Assembly (NCBI RefSeq): GCF_900114565.1
Contig: NZ_FOTM01000010.1
Coordinates: forward strand, 78,885-142,884
DNA: 64,000 bases
Direction of reading: 5' to 3'
Source: Leifsonia sp. CL147
GTDB lineage: Bacteria; Actinomycetota; Actinomycetes; Actinomycetales; Microbacteriaceae
Shown here: positions 23,708 to 31,760 of the stretch, piece after piece
Numbering within the stretch: position 1 is the stretch's first letter
Layout: every line of letters begins with the position of its first letter
Program-made: the position numbers and the translations under genes
Notes under the pieces: model-generated
The model's input: only the letters and a program-made list of their open reading frames with translations
What the model was told of the DNA's origin: nothing
Databases searched by the model: none

Positions 23708-25021
23708 ATGACTCTGGTCGACCTGACAACTCCCACAGTGCGCAGCAGCCGTCTCGTCGGCCTGCCGGTCGCGATCATCGGGGCGGGCCCGATCGGGCTG
23801 GCCGCCGCGGCGAACCTCGTCGAACGCGGGATCGACTTCGTCGTGTACGAGGCCGGCGAGGATGCAGGGGCGAGCATCCAGAAATGGGCGCACATCAGGT
23901 TCTTCTCGCCATGGCGTCACCTGATCGACCCAGCCTCCCTCCGCCTCCTCGAGGGGACGGGATGGGCGCCGCCCGAGGGGTCGGGTCTGCCGACCGGCGG
24001 CGAGTTCGTGGCCTCCTACCTCCGGCCGCTGTCGAAGCTCGAGGCGATCGACTCCCGCATCCGGTACGGCGCGACCGTGGACGCCGTCAGTCGTGAGGGC
24101 ATGGACCGGACACGCAGCGCCGGCCGCGCCGACACCCCGTTCCTGCTGCGTATCGCCGATGCGAACGGCGTGCAGGAGGTCACCGCACGCGCCGTCATCG
24201 ACGCGTCCGGCACCTACCTCACCCCGAACAGGCTCGCCTCGTCCGGTCTCGACCCGCTCGGGCTGCCGGCTGTCGCCGGCCACGTCTCGCACGCCCTCCC
24301 CGACGTGCTGGGACGGGAGCGTCACCGCTTCGCGGGCAAGCGCGTCACCGTCGTCGGCGCCGGCCACTCCGCCGCGAACACGCTGCTGAACCTCGCCGCC
24401 CTCAAGCGCGAGGTGCCCGAGACGCAGATCACGTGGCTCATCCGGAACGCCGGCGCCGTGCGCGTCACGACCTCCGACGACGACGGGCTGGCCGCCCGTG
24501 CGGCCATCGGCAAGCGGGTCGACCGACTGATCGGCACCGGCGGCATCCATCAGCTCGACCGGTTCGAGATCCTCCGCGTCGCCCCCATCCAGGGCGGGGT
24601 GCGGTTGATCGGGCAGCGCGCAGGAGAGGTCGTCGAGCATGACACCGATGTGGTCGTGAACGCCACCGGGTTCCGCCCGAACCTGGACGTGCTGCGTGAG
24701 ATCCGGCTGGAGCTGGACGAGATCGTCGAAGCGCCCGCCCGCCTGGCGCCGCTGATCGACCCGAACGTCCACACCTGCGGCACGGTGGAGCCGCACGGGT
24801 TCGCCGAGCTGCAGCATCCGGAGCCGGACTTCTTCCTCGCCGGAATGAAGTCCTACGGCCGCGCGCCGACGTTCCTGCTCGCCACCGGCTACGAGCAGGT
24901 CCGCTCCATCACTGCCTACCTCGCCGGAGACATCGCCTCGGCGACGAAGGTGCAGCTGGTCCTCCCCGCCACCGGTGTGTGCTCGACCGGGCCGGCGGGG
25001 TCGTCATCGTGCTGCTCGTAA
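23708..25021 (+). CDS. arsO: Arsenic-resistance-associated flavin monooxygenase-like protein
   Basis: The 437-residue protein is an FAD/NADPH-binding oxidoreductase of the ArsO group, commonly found next to arsR in actinobacteria. It has VAIIGAGPIGLAAAANLVERG (FAD), WAHIRFFSPW, VTVVGAGHSAANTLLNLAAL (NADPH) and VVNATGFRPNLDVLREIRLEL. The C-terminus is Cys-rich (GVCSTGPAGSSSCCS) and could bind a thiophilic metalloid. The ATG at 23708 follows GGAGG by five bases. In most loci this gene is joined by an arsenite pump and reductase; none is present here before the accessory island begins. Confidence 0.85.
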   Translation: MTLVDLTTPTVRSSRLVGLPVAIIGAGPIGLAAAANLVERGIDFVVYEAGEDAGASIQKWAHIRFFSPWRHLIDPASLRLLEGTGWAPPEGSGLPTGGEFVASYLRPLSKLEAIDSRIRYGATVDAVSREGMDRTRSAGRADTPFLLRIADANGVQEVTARAVIDASGTYLTPNRLASSGLDPLGLPAVAGHVSHALPDVLGRERHRFAGKRVTVVGAGHSAANTLLNLAALKREVPETQITWLIRNAGAVRVTTSDDDGLAARAAIGKRVDRLIGTGGIHQLDRFEILRVAPIQGGVRLIGQRAGEVVEHDTDVVVNATGFRPNLDVLREIRLELDEIVEAPARLAPLIDPNVHTCGTVEPHGFAELQHPEPDFFLAGMKSYGRAPTFLLATGYEQVRSITAYLAGDIASATKVQLVLPATGVCSTGPAGSSSCCS

Positions 25022-25098
25022 GGAGACTGCCTTCTCCTGGCCCCATGAAAGGGGCTGCCCGTCGAGGGTGGATGTTCGATTTTTTCGTTTTGCCCGGA

Positions 25099-25104
25099 TA
25101 CAAT
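25099..25104 (+). promoter_or_regulatory. TACAAT -10 element giving a leaderless antitoxin transcript
   Basis: TACAAT ends eight bases before the ATG at 25112 and would place the transcription start at or next to that ATG. An earlier ATG at 25103 lies inside this element, so 25112 was chosen as the start. Confidence 0.6.
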
Positions 25105-25111
25105 GGGCATC

Positions 25112-25639
25112 ATGAGCACCTCGACCGATACGCCACGCGGTGCCCGCAAGGCACAGACCTACCTCCCCGAGGCCGACGCTCGCGAAGAGCTGCTCGACTT
25201 CGCCGAGACGATGCGCGAGCTGGAGTCCTATCTGGCCCAGAACTCGTCCAAGGCCGCGCTCGTCGATCCGCGCGGCGAGGCTCGCCCGATTCCGGATGAG
25301 ATCTTCCGCATCCTTGACCAGGTCACTAATGCGCTCGCTGCCGGTGAGGGCATCACGGTCGTCCCGCAGGGTATGACCATGACGACGCAGCAAGCCGCGG
25401 ACTTCCTCGGGATAAGCCGCCCAACGCTGGTCCGCCTGCTCGAGGCCGGCGACATCGCCTTCGACAAGCCCGGCCGTCATCGCCGCGTCCGGCTGGAGGA
25501 CCTGGTCGCGTACCAGGCGAACTTCCGCGCAGAACGCCGCGCTGCTCTGCGCGAGCTCCAGCGCGACACCCTCGGTGCGAAACTGCAGGTCGGCAATGCG
25601 ACCGAGGTCAAGCGTCTCGCGGAGTTCGACGCTGAGTGA
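25112..25639 (+). CDS. HTH (excisionase-like) antitoxin of a PIN toxin pair
   Basis: The 175-residue protein has an N-terminal helical part (ADAREELLDFAETMRELESYLAQ). From about residue 88 it has a MerR/excisionase-type helix-turn-helix: MTMTTQQAADFLGISRPTLVRLLEAGDIAFDKPGRHRRVRLEDLVAYQ. A Lys/Arg-rich helical tail (RAERRAALRELQRDTLGAKLQ) probably contacts the toxin. Its stop overlaps the GTG of the PIN gene by 4 bases (GTGA). It would bind its own promoter and neutralise the toxin. HTH_17-PIN pairs are known type II toxin-antitoxin modules. Confidence 0.85.
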   Translation: MSTSTDTPRGARKAQTYLPEADAREELLDFAETMRELESYLAQNSSKAALVDPRGEARPIPDEIFRILDQVTNALAAGEGITVVPQGMTMTTQQAADFLGISRPTLVRLLEAGDIAFDKPGRHRRVRLEDLVAYQANFRAERRAALRELQRDTLGAKLQVGNATEVKRLAEFDAE

Positions 25640-26187
25640 GTTTCCCGGCCTTCTTCGATACCAACGTCCTCTACGGGGCGCTCCTCAATGACTTCATCCT
25701 GGAGCTCGCTGACCGAAGCTTGTTCCGACCGCTTTGGTCGAAAGACGTCCTGTTCGAGCTTGCCAAGAACCTTGTGAAGTACGGTGAGGATCCGGTGCTC
25801 GTTGAGAAGCGCGTCGGCACGATGGAGCGCTACTTCGCCGACGCGATGGTTACGGGCTACGACGACCTTGTGCCGACGATGATGAATGACGAGAAGGACC
25901 GGCATGTGCTCGCGGCCGCGGTTCGCGGCGGCGCCGAGGTGCTGGTCACCTTCAATACAAGGGACTTCCCGCAGGACTCCGTCGAGCCGTTCGACCTCGA
26001 AGTCGTGCACCCTGACGACTTCCTCTTGGACCAGCTCGACCTTTACCACGCACCTACGCTCCGAGCTCTCGTCGAACTCGTCGAGGGCTACGACTCCCCG
26101 GCGATGACCGTGGACCACTTTCTGCTCGCGCTCGCCCGGGCGGGCGTACCGAAATTCGTGGACGCCGCCCGCGCCAAGCTCTATTGA
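25636..26187 (+). CDS. PIN-domain ribonuclease toxin
   Basis: The 183-residue protein has the acidic residues of a PIN nuclease: Asp in FFDTNVLYGALL at the N-terminus, Glu in KDVLFELAKNLV, Asp/Glu in NDEKDRHVLAAAV and Asp in TFNTRDFPQDSV. PIN toxins cut RNA, often tRNA or mRNA, with Mg2+. The C-terminal ~50 residues (LRALVELVEGYDSPAMTVDHFLLALARAGVPKFVDAARAKL) form a helical extension, as in the longer PIN toxins of HTH pairs. The start is GTG, coupled to the antitoxin by GTGA. Confidence 0.88.
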   Translation: MSFPAFFDTNVLYGALLNDFILELADRSLFRPLWSKDVLFELAKNLVKYGEDPVLVEKRVGTMERYFADAMVTGYDDLVPTMMNDEKDRHVLAAAVRGGAEVLVTFNTRDFPQDSVEPFDLEVVHPDDFLLDQLDLYHAPTLRALVELVEGYDSPAMTVDHFLLALARAGVPKFVDAARAKLY

Positions 26188-26290
26188 AGCCAGCGCGACT
26201 TACGAGGTTCCGAAGGTGTGGGCCTCGACCTGCTCGGTCGCTCTACGCAGTACGCGGATGGCCGTCGCGCGAGGTCGTCAGGGTCGATGC

Positions 26291-27106
26291 CTACGTTTGT
26301 GCCTCGTTGCCGGACGCCTCAACGTCGACCTCGTGGAGCAGCGACTGCTGTGCCTCGGGAGTCAGGATCGTCGACCAAAGGATCTCACCTGGTTCGGGCT
26401 GTACTTGCAGGTATGGGCCGGGCTCGGGGAGCCAGTCGTGGACAGTGAGGCCGTCGAATGCCGAGAGTAGGAGCGCGAAGAAGTCGGGGTCGGTTGCTCC
26501 GACCGAGCTGATCGCCAAGTAGACCTGACCGTCATTGAGCATCCTGATACGGACCCGGACGTCGGTGGGACCGTACGTGAATCCGCGGATATCGCCTTCT
26601 TGCATCGAGAGTGCGGCGGCACGCCTGACGAGCGGGGGGACTGCGTTGACGAGTGCAAGAGCCAATTCGGCCTCGAGCCGTTTGATGTCCCATGCTTGCG
26701 GCAAGAGGAAGTCTGTCGAGCAACTATTCGGGCCGGCCGCGTGTGCCTCCGCATCCAGCCTGGAGTAGAAGTCACGTTGAGGAGAGTCGTTCTGTCGCGC
26801 GCCCGCCGCTGCCAACCACCACCAGGCCTGCCCTGTTTCGAGTGCGGCGCGGGGGCTGTCGTCGACCGCGCCGCGCACGTTGCCCGCTGCGCCACGCCAG
26901 GCGCCTGTCTTCACTTTGAACCAGACTCGGTCTTTCAGCGATAGAACGCGTTCGGCTGAGTTGGCGGCCACCATGTCCGGGATTGCTTGGACGCGCACGA
27001 CGACGGGATGCTCGAGTTCACTGAGCGGCACGGCGATCGTGGGGATATCGAGGCGCAGGTCGGACAGTGCCCGCCTGGTCGGGCGGACCGGCGCCGTGTC
27101 GGCCAC
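26291..27106 (-). CDS. Unrecognised 271-residue protein linked to an RHH gene (candidate toxin)
   Basis: I do not recognise the family. The protein is soluble with no signal or membrane segment. Its N-terminal half includes LDIPTIAVPLSELEHPVVVRVQAI and WFKVKTGAWRGAAGNVRGAVDD. The middle has LLPQAWDIKRLEAELALALVNAVPPLVRRAAALSM, and the C-terminal half has VRVRIRMLNDGQVYLAISSVGATDPDFFALLLSAFDGL. It starts with GTG only 3 bases after the stop of a ribbon-helix-helix antitoxin-like gene, a spacing typical of two-gene toxin-antitoxin units. It converges with the PIN toxin gene. A toxin role is inferred only from context. Confidence 0.7.
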   Translation of the reverse strand: MADTAPVRPTRRALSDLRLDIPTIAVPLSELEHPVVVRVQAIPDMVAANSAERVLSLKDRVWFKVKTGAWRGAAGNVRGAVDDSPRAALETGQAWWWLAAAGARQNDSPQRDFYSRLDAEAHAAGPNSCSTDFLLPQAWDIKRLEAELALALVNAVPPLVRRAAALSMQEGDIRGFTYGPTDVRVRIRMLNDGQVYLAISSVGATDPDFFALLLSAFDGLTVHDWLPEPGPYLQVQPEPGEILWSTILTPEAQQSLLHEVDVEASGNEAQT

Positions 27107-27109
27107 GAA

Positions 27110-27373
27110 CTACTCGGCCGGGAGGCCGCCGAGCTCCTCGAGCTCGGCGGCGCTCATGCCGGTCAGCACCGAGACCGCGGCGGACTTCGACCCATCGAGC
27201 CGCGACAGAGACTCCGTGATCGCTGCATTGAGTTCGTCACGATGCGTTTCGACATACTCGCGGACAGCGTCGCTGACGATGTCCTTCTTCGTGCGACCGA
27301 GGAAATGCGCAGCGTCGCTGATCAGCCGATCGGTGGCCGCATCAACCTTTACAGGGCTCTGGGTGGCGGGCAT
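27110..27373 (-). CDS. Ribbon-helix-helix protein, antitoxin-like
   Basis: The 87-residue product starts MPATQSPVKVDAATDRLISDAAHFLGRTKKDIVSDAVREYVETHRDEL, the strand-helix-helix pattern of RHH DNA-binding proteins. A C-terminal helical region (NAAITESLSRLDG) and the tail AAELEELGGLPAE follow, as in antitoxins that wrap a partner. It precedes the 271-residue unknown gene by 3 bases. The ATG at 27373 was chosen over an upstream Met because it starts exactly at the domain. It probably represses its own operon. Confidence 0.8.
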   Translation of the reverse strand: MPATQSPVKVDAATDRLISDAAHFLGRTKKDIVSDAVREYVETHRDELNAAITESLSRLDGSKSAAVSVLTGMSAAELEELGGLPAE

Positions 27374-27463
27374 TGTTCCAGTCTCTCGTCGATGGGTACC
27401 AAAGTAGCCTAGTAGCCAACGCTCGACAATGGCTGACAGGACTGTGGACAAAAGGGATCATCC

Positions 27464-27474
27464 TGATCTATTTT
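27464..27474 (+). promoter_or_regulatory. TGATCTATTTT motif upstream of the NCS1 permease gene
   Basis: TGATCTATTTT followed by GTTCTGTG lies about 90 bases before the permease start. The same 11 bases followed by TGCTGTG lie upstream of the first nitrilase gene, on the other side of the GntR gene. Confidence 0.55.
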
Positions 27475-27563
27475 GTTCTGTGTCAGGACGACGAGGCCCC
27501 CAGGCGTTCGCCCCCAGGCTCACCCGTTCCGCAGTCGTATCCCAACACGTTGAAGGAGTACCT

Positions 27564-29054
27564 GTGTCAGAGCAGAGGACGACCACCGGGAGCACTCTCG
27601 GACTCGAGGTCCGGTCCATCGATTACGTCCCGCACCACGAGCGTCACGGCAAGGTGTGGCACATCGGTCCGCTGTGGTTCATGTCCAACGCGCAGATCGC
27701 GACCCTCGCCGTCGGTGTCGTGAGCATCGCAGCCGGCGGGAACCTGATCTGGTCCATGATCGCGATCGTCCTCGGCCTGCTGGTCGGCACGATCTTCATG
27801 GCCGCGCACTCCTCGCAGGGCCCGCAGCTGGGCTTGCCGCAGATGATCCAGTCGCGCCCGCAGTTCGGCTACATCGGCGCGCTGCTGGTGTGGCTCTTCG
27901 CGTTCCTGCAGTACGCCGGCTTCAACGTCTTCAACACGGTCCTCGCCGGCGACTCGCTCACCGGGGCGATCCACGTCGGGCACGGCGCGGATGCGTTCTG
28001 GTTCTGGTTGGTCACCATCGTCTGCGCGGCGGTCGCCCTCTTCGGCTACGACCTCATCCACAAGGTCGAGCGCTACCTCACCTACGTCACCGTCGTCGTG
28101 CTCGCCCTGCTCACGTTCGCGGCGCTGGTCCACCTGCACCTTCCGGCCGGGTCGTTCGACATCTCGCACTTCAACGCGCTGGCGTTCTTCTCGCAGTTCG
28201 GGGTGGTCGCGGGGTACCAGATCTCGTGGGCGATCTACGTGTCCGACTACTCGCGCTACCTCCCGGCCGACACCCCGCCGAAGAAGACCTTCCGGTGGAC
28301 GTTCTGGGGCAGCGCCATCGGCGGCGCCTGGATGATCCTGCTCGGCGCGTACCTCGCCGCAGCCGTCAAGGACTTCAACGCCAGCGACCCGGTGGCGGCG
28401 ATCCGGGACGTCGCCGACGGTCTCTTCCCCGGCTTCGGCATCATCGCCCTGCTGGTGATCGCGTTCGGGCTGATGGCGGTCATCGTCCTCAACATGTACG
28501 GAGGGTCGCTGACCCTGATCTCATCGATCGACAGCATCCGCAAGGTGCGGCCGACCCTGAAGGTGCGGGTGATCACGGTCGGCGTCACCGCGGTCATCTC
28601 GGGCGTGCTCTCCCTCTACGCCTCCAGCGACTTCGCGACGGTCTTCGCGGACTTCCTGCTGCTGGTGCTGTACTTCTTCATCCCGTGGACGGCGATCAAC
28701 CTGACGGACTACTTCATCGTGCGCAAGGGCCACTACGCCATCGGCGACATCTTCAAGCCGCACGGGATCTACAAGCGCTGGGGCTGGGCCGGGATCGTCT
28801 CGTACCTGGTCGCCTTCGCCTGCATGGTCCCGTTCTTCAGCATCGGCACGTTCTTCACCGGGTTCATCGCACAGCGCATGGGCGGCGTCGACATCTCGCT
28901 GTTCATCGGACTCCCCGTCGGCGGTGCGCTCTACTGGCTCTTCACCCGCAACCTCGACCTCGCCGCGGAGCGGGCCCTGGCCGAGCAGCAGGCTGCCGAC
29001 CTCGAGAACGCGGCCCCGGAGAGCGAGGACCTCGCCGGCGTCATCGTCGACTGA
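27564..29054 (+). CDS. NCS1-family permease (purine/cytosine permease-like)
   Basis: The 496-residue protein has about twelve membrane segments and the NCS1 hallmarks: the N-terminal RSIDYVPHHERHGKVWHIGPLWFMSNAQIATLAVG, GPQLGLPQMIQSRPQFGYIGAL, ISWAIYVSDYSRYLPADTPPKKTF and YFFIPWTAINLTDYFIVRKGHYAI. Such carriers import nucleobases, hydantoins, allantoin or related vitamins. The GTG at 27564 has AAGGAG upstream. Its neighbours are two amidases and a GntR regulator, so the substrate may be a cyclic or open-chain amide. A shared promoter motif links it to the amidase genes. Confidence 0.92.
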   Translation: MSEQRTTTGSTLGLEVRSIDYVPHHERHGKVWHIGPLWFMSNAQIATLAVGVVSIAAGGNLIWSMIAIVLGLLVGTIFMAAHSSQGPQLGLPQMIQSRPQFGYIGALLVWLFAFLQYAGFNVFNTVLAGDSLTGAIHVGHGADAFWFWLVTIVCAAVALFGYDLIHKVERYLTYVTVVVLALLTFAALVHLHLPAGSFDISHFNALAFFSQFGVVAGYQISWAIYVSDYSRYLPADTPPKKTFRWTFWGSAIGGAWMILLGAYLAAAVKDFNASDPVAAIRDVADGLFPGFGIIALLVIAFGLMAVIVLNMYGGSLTLISSIDSIRKVRPTLKVRVITVGVTAVISGVLSLYASSDFATVFADFLLLVLYFFIPWTAINLTDYFIVRKGHYAIGDIFKPHGIYKRWGWAGIVSYLVAFACMVPFFSIGTFFTGFIAQRMGGVDISLFIGLPVGGALYWLFTRNLDLAAERALAEQQAADLENAAPESEDLAGVIVD

Positions 29055-29085
29055 GTACCGACCGTGGCTCGCGCCGGACGTCCGA

Positions 29086-29883
29086 TCAGCTGTCGGCGTC
29101 CGGCGCAGTCGTTCGCGCTGCGTCCTCGCCCGCCGTGGCGATGCCCATGAACATGGAGCGATGGAGGGTCTGGACGTGCGCCTCCATGATCGCCACCGCA
29201 GCCACCGGATCGTGTCGGCGGAGGGCGTCGACGACCTCCACGTGCTCGGAGTTGACGCCGTGCAGATAGGCGACCGGGTACGGCAGGAAGTACTCGTACA
29301 GGGCGTAGAGCGTCGTGCTGTAGTGCGGGAGGGCCCAGGGCAGGCCGCTCGCGCGGGCGATGGCCAGATGGAGGGCTTCGTCGGCCGCGTGGTAGCCGCT
29401 CCAGTCCTCGGCCCGCGCCGCCTGCTCGACGTAGCGGTCGAGCTCGGCGAGCTGGGCTTCGCTGATGACGAGCGCCGCGTGATGGACGACGGCGCACTCG
29501 AGCAGCGTCCGGCGGTCGATCAGCTCGTGCACCTTCTCGGCGTCGTCCAGGTAGGCGCCGACGGCCGAGACCGCAGACGCTGCTGCGCGCTCCGCCACGA
29601 AGGTCCCGCCCGCCCGGCCTCGCCGCCGGGCGAGGAGCCCGTCGTCAGCCAGGCTCTCCAGTGCCCGGCGAGCGGTGATATCGCTCACCCCGAGCGCTTC
29701 GGCGAGCTGGCGGTAATTGGGCAGGCGCTCTCCTCGGGCGAGGAGGCCCAGCTCGATCGCGAGCGCGATGCGAGCCCGCACCGTCTCCAGCGCGCTCAGG
29801 CGCATGATGCCCGCGACGGCCGGGTCCACGAGGGCCGCCACGGCCGTGTCCCCGGCTCCTGAATCGTCCTTCCCCGACGTCAT
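29086..29883 (-). CDS. GntR-family regulator with FCD domain
   Basis: The 265-residue protein has a GntR winged helix (RARIALAIELGLLARGERLPNYRQLAEALGVSDITARRALESLADDGLLARRRGRAGGTFV). The FCD effector domain follows, with LIDRRTLLECAVVHHAAL, DWSGYHAADEALHLAIARASG and RRHDPVAAVAIMEAHVQTLH, including the His residues that often bind a metal. It lies between the permease and amidase genes and opposite to both. It is inferred to bind the TGATCTATTTT motif found at both promoters. Confidence 0.9.
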   Translation of the reverse strand: MTSGKDDSGAGDTAVAALVDPAVAGIMRLSALETVRARIALAIELGLLARGERLPNYRQLAEALGVSDITARRALESLADDGLLARRRGRAGGTFVAERAAASAVSAVGAYLDDAEKVHELIDRRTLLECAVVHHAALVISEAQLAELDRYVEQAARAEDWSGYHAADEALHLAIARASGLPWALPHYSTTLYALYEYFLPYPVAYLHGVNSEHVEVVDALRRHDPVAAVAIMEAHVQTLHRSMFMGIATAGEDAARTTAPDADS

Positions 29884-29925
29884 CCCTCCACCCTAACCGC
29901 CCCGGGTGGACATAAGCGCTCATAA

Positions 29926-29936
29926 TGATCTATTTT
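29926..29936 (+). promoter_or_regulatory. TGATCTATTTT motif upstream of the nitrilase genes
   Basis: The same 11-base motif as at 27464 lies 38 bases before the nitrilase start and 43 bases from the divergent GntR start, suggesting one regulator for all three units. Confidence 0.55.
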
Positions 29937-29973
29937 TGCTGTGAGCCGGTCTACGAACGAAGGAGTGAGGACG

Positions 29974-30876
29974 ATGGCACGATTCCTGCAGATCGTGGCG
30001 GTCCAGGCGCAGCCGCTGCCGATCGGGACTCCGCTCGACGTGTTCGCGGACGAGGTGCGCTCGATCGCCGCCGCGCACCCGGGCCCCGCTGTGCGACTCG
30101 TCGTCTATCCCGAGCTGCACCTCTTCGGTCCCGAGCACCGCGCGCCCGCGGACCGCAACCGCCTGCTCGATAGTTCCGCCATCGCTCTGGACACGCCGCT
30201 GATCGCCGAGCTCGGCGCGATCGCGCGGGCGGCGGGCGTCTGGCTCGTTCCCGGAAGCGTGTGCGAGCGCGGACCCGCCGGTGAGCTCTTCAACACGGCG
30301 CTCGTCTTCTCGCCGACGGGCGAGCTGACCGCGAGCTACCGCAAGGTCTTCCCGTGGCGGCCCTTCGAGCCGTACGTCCCCGGCGGCGAGTTCGTCGTCT
30401 TCGACATTCCCGGCATCGGACGCCTCGGGCTTTCCATCTGCTACGACGCCTGGTTTCCGGAGGTCACCCGGCACCTCGCCTGGATGGGCGCCGAAGCCGT
30501 CGTCAACGTCGTCAAGACCACCACGCCGGACCGCGCCCAGGAGGTCGTGCTCGCCCAGTCCAACTCGATCGTCAACCAGACCTTCACCGTGAGCGTCAAC
30601 TGCGCCGGCCCGATCGGCGAGGGCCGCAGCCTCATCGTGGACCCCGAGGGCGCGGTCCTCGCAGCCGCTTCGGGCGCAGACCCGGCGATCCTCGTCGAGA
30701 CGATCGACCTGGATGCCGTCACCCGCGTGCGCGGGTCCGGAACCGCGGGCTCCAATCGCATGTGGGCCCAGTTCCGGCCGACGGACGCGCCTCTCGAGCT
30801 GCCGCTCTACTCCGGCCGCATCGACCCGGCACGCTGGACGCCGTCCGCCGCCGTCGTCGGGAACGCGACCCGCTGA
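29974..30876 (+). CDS. Nitrilase-superfamily amide hydrolase 1
   Basis: The 300-residue enzyme has the catalytic triad of carbon-nitrogen hydrolases: Glu47 in VVYPELHL, Lys124 in ASYRKVFPW and Cys156 in LSICYDAWFPE, with the usual flanking motifs. Such enzymes split aliphatic amides, N-carbamoyl compounds or nitriles by a covalent thioester. The start at 29974 has AAGGAG upstream; a GTG 33 bases earlier is less likely. It is followed after 62 bases by a second enzyme of the same superfamily. The sequence alone does not show the substrate. Confidence 0.9.
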   Translation: MARFLQIVAVQAQPLPIGTPLDVFADEVRSIAAAHPGPAVRLVVYPELHLFGPEHRAPADRNRLLDSSAIALDTPLIAELGAIARAAGVWLVPGSVCERGPAGELFNTALVFSPTGELTASYRKVFPWRPFEPYVPGGEFVVFDIPGIGRLGLSICYDAWFPEVTRHLAWMGAEAVVNVVKTTTPDRAQEVVLAQSNSIVNQTFTVSVNCAGPIGEGRSLIVDPEGAVLAAASGADPAILVETIDLDAVTRVRGSGTAGSNRMWAQFRPTDAPLELPLYSGRIDPARWTPSAAVVGNATR

Positions 30877-30938
30877 GACCGACGTATGCTTGTCCGCGGC
30901 CGTCCGGGCCACGCGATCCGGCCGAGAAAGGAGAGACT

Positions 30939-31751
30939 GTGCGCATCACCCTCGCGCAGATCGACTCCGACGACGACATCCAGCGCAACCTCGGGCTCGT
31001 CCGCACGGCCGCGGAGGCGGCAGCCGCGGACAGAGCGGAGCTTGTGGTCTTCCCCGAGTACACCATGTACGAGAAGCGCGCCGTCGACGCGTCCTTCGCC
31101 GCCGCGGCCCAGCCCGTCGACGGGCCCTTCGTGTCCGCGCTCGCGGAGCTGGCCGCCACCCTCCGCATCGCGATCGTCGCCGGCGTCGTCGAGAAGACGG
31201 ACGCGGATCCGCGACCGCACAATACGCTGATCGCGGTCGACGGGACCGGCTCGGTCATCGCCCGCTACCGCAAGCTCCATCTGTTCGACTCGTTCGGCTT
31301 CCGCGAATCGGAGTGGATCGCGCCCGGCGACTCCCTCGAACCCGTCGTCTTCGAGGTCAGTGGCCTGACATTCGGTCTGATGGCCTGCTACGACCTCCGC
31401 TTCCCCGAACTGGCCCGCCGTCTCGCGGACGCCGGCGCTCATGTGGTCCTGGTCTGCGCCTCCTGGGTTCCCGGCCCGGGCAAGGTCGACCAGTGGCGCA
31501 CGCTGGCGAAGGCCCGGGCCATCGAGAACACTTGTTTCGTCGCCGCGACCTCGCAGGCCTCCCCGATCTCGATCGGAACGAGCCTCCTGGCCGACCCGTT
31601 GGGCGCCGTCCTCGGCGAGCTCGGCGAGACCCCGGCAACGGCGACCTTCGAGGTGACCACGGCGGACGTCGACGCCGCACGCGAGCGGAATCCCGCTCTT
31701 CGGCAGCGTCGGTACAACCCGCAGGGACGCGATGGGAGCGTTCTGCTCTGA
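30939..31751 (+). CDS. Nitrilase-superfamily amide hydrolase 2
   Basis: The 270-residue enzyme has the triad Glu40 (LVVFPEYTMY), Lys112 (RYRKLHLFDSFGFRES) and Cys150 (GLMACYDLRFPELAR). The YDSFGF-type loop after the Lys is typical of omega-amidase/Nit2 and related deaminating amidases. It is only distantly similar to its neighbour, so the two may act on successive amide bonds. The GTG start at 30939 has AAAGGAGAG upstream. The longer open frame upstream overlaps the first nitrilase gene and is rejected. Confidence 0.9.
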   Translation: MRITLAQIDSDDDIQRNLGLVRTAAEAAAADRAELVVFPEYTMYEKRAVDASFAAAAQPVDGPFVSALAELAATLRIAIVAGVVEKTDADPRPHNTLIAVDGTGSVIARYRKLHLFDSFGFRESEWIAPGDSLEPVVFEVSGLTFGLMACYDLRFPELARRLADAGAHVVLVCASWVPGPGKVDQWRTLAKARAIENTCFVAATSQASPISIGTSLLADPLGAVLGELGETPATATFEVTTADVDAARERNPALRQRRYNPQGRDGSVLL

Positions 31752-31760
31752 GGGCCTCCT

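Noticed and set aside
26184..26522. Plus-strand frame of 112 codons after the PIN toxin
   Set aside because: It is antisense to the 271-residue gene and shows neither a ribosome site nor a recognisable domain.
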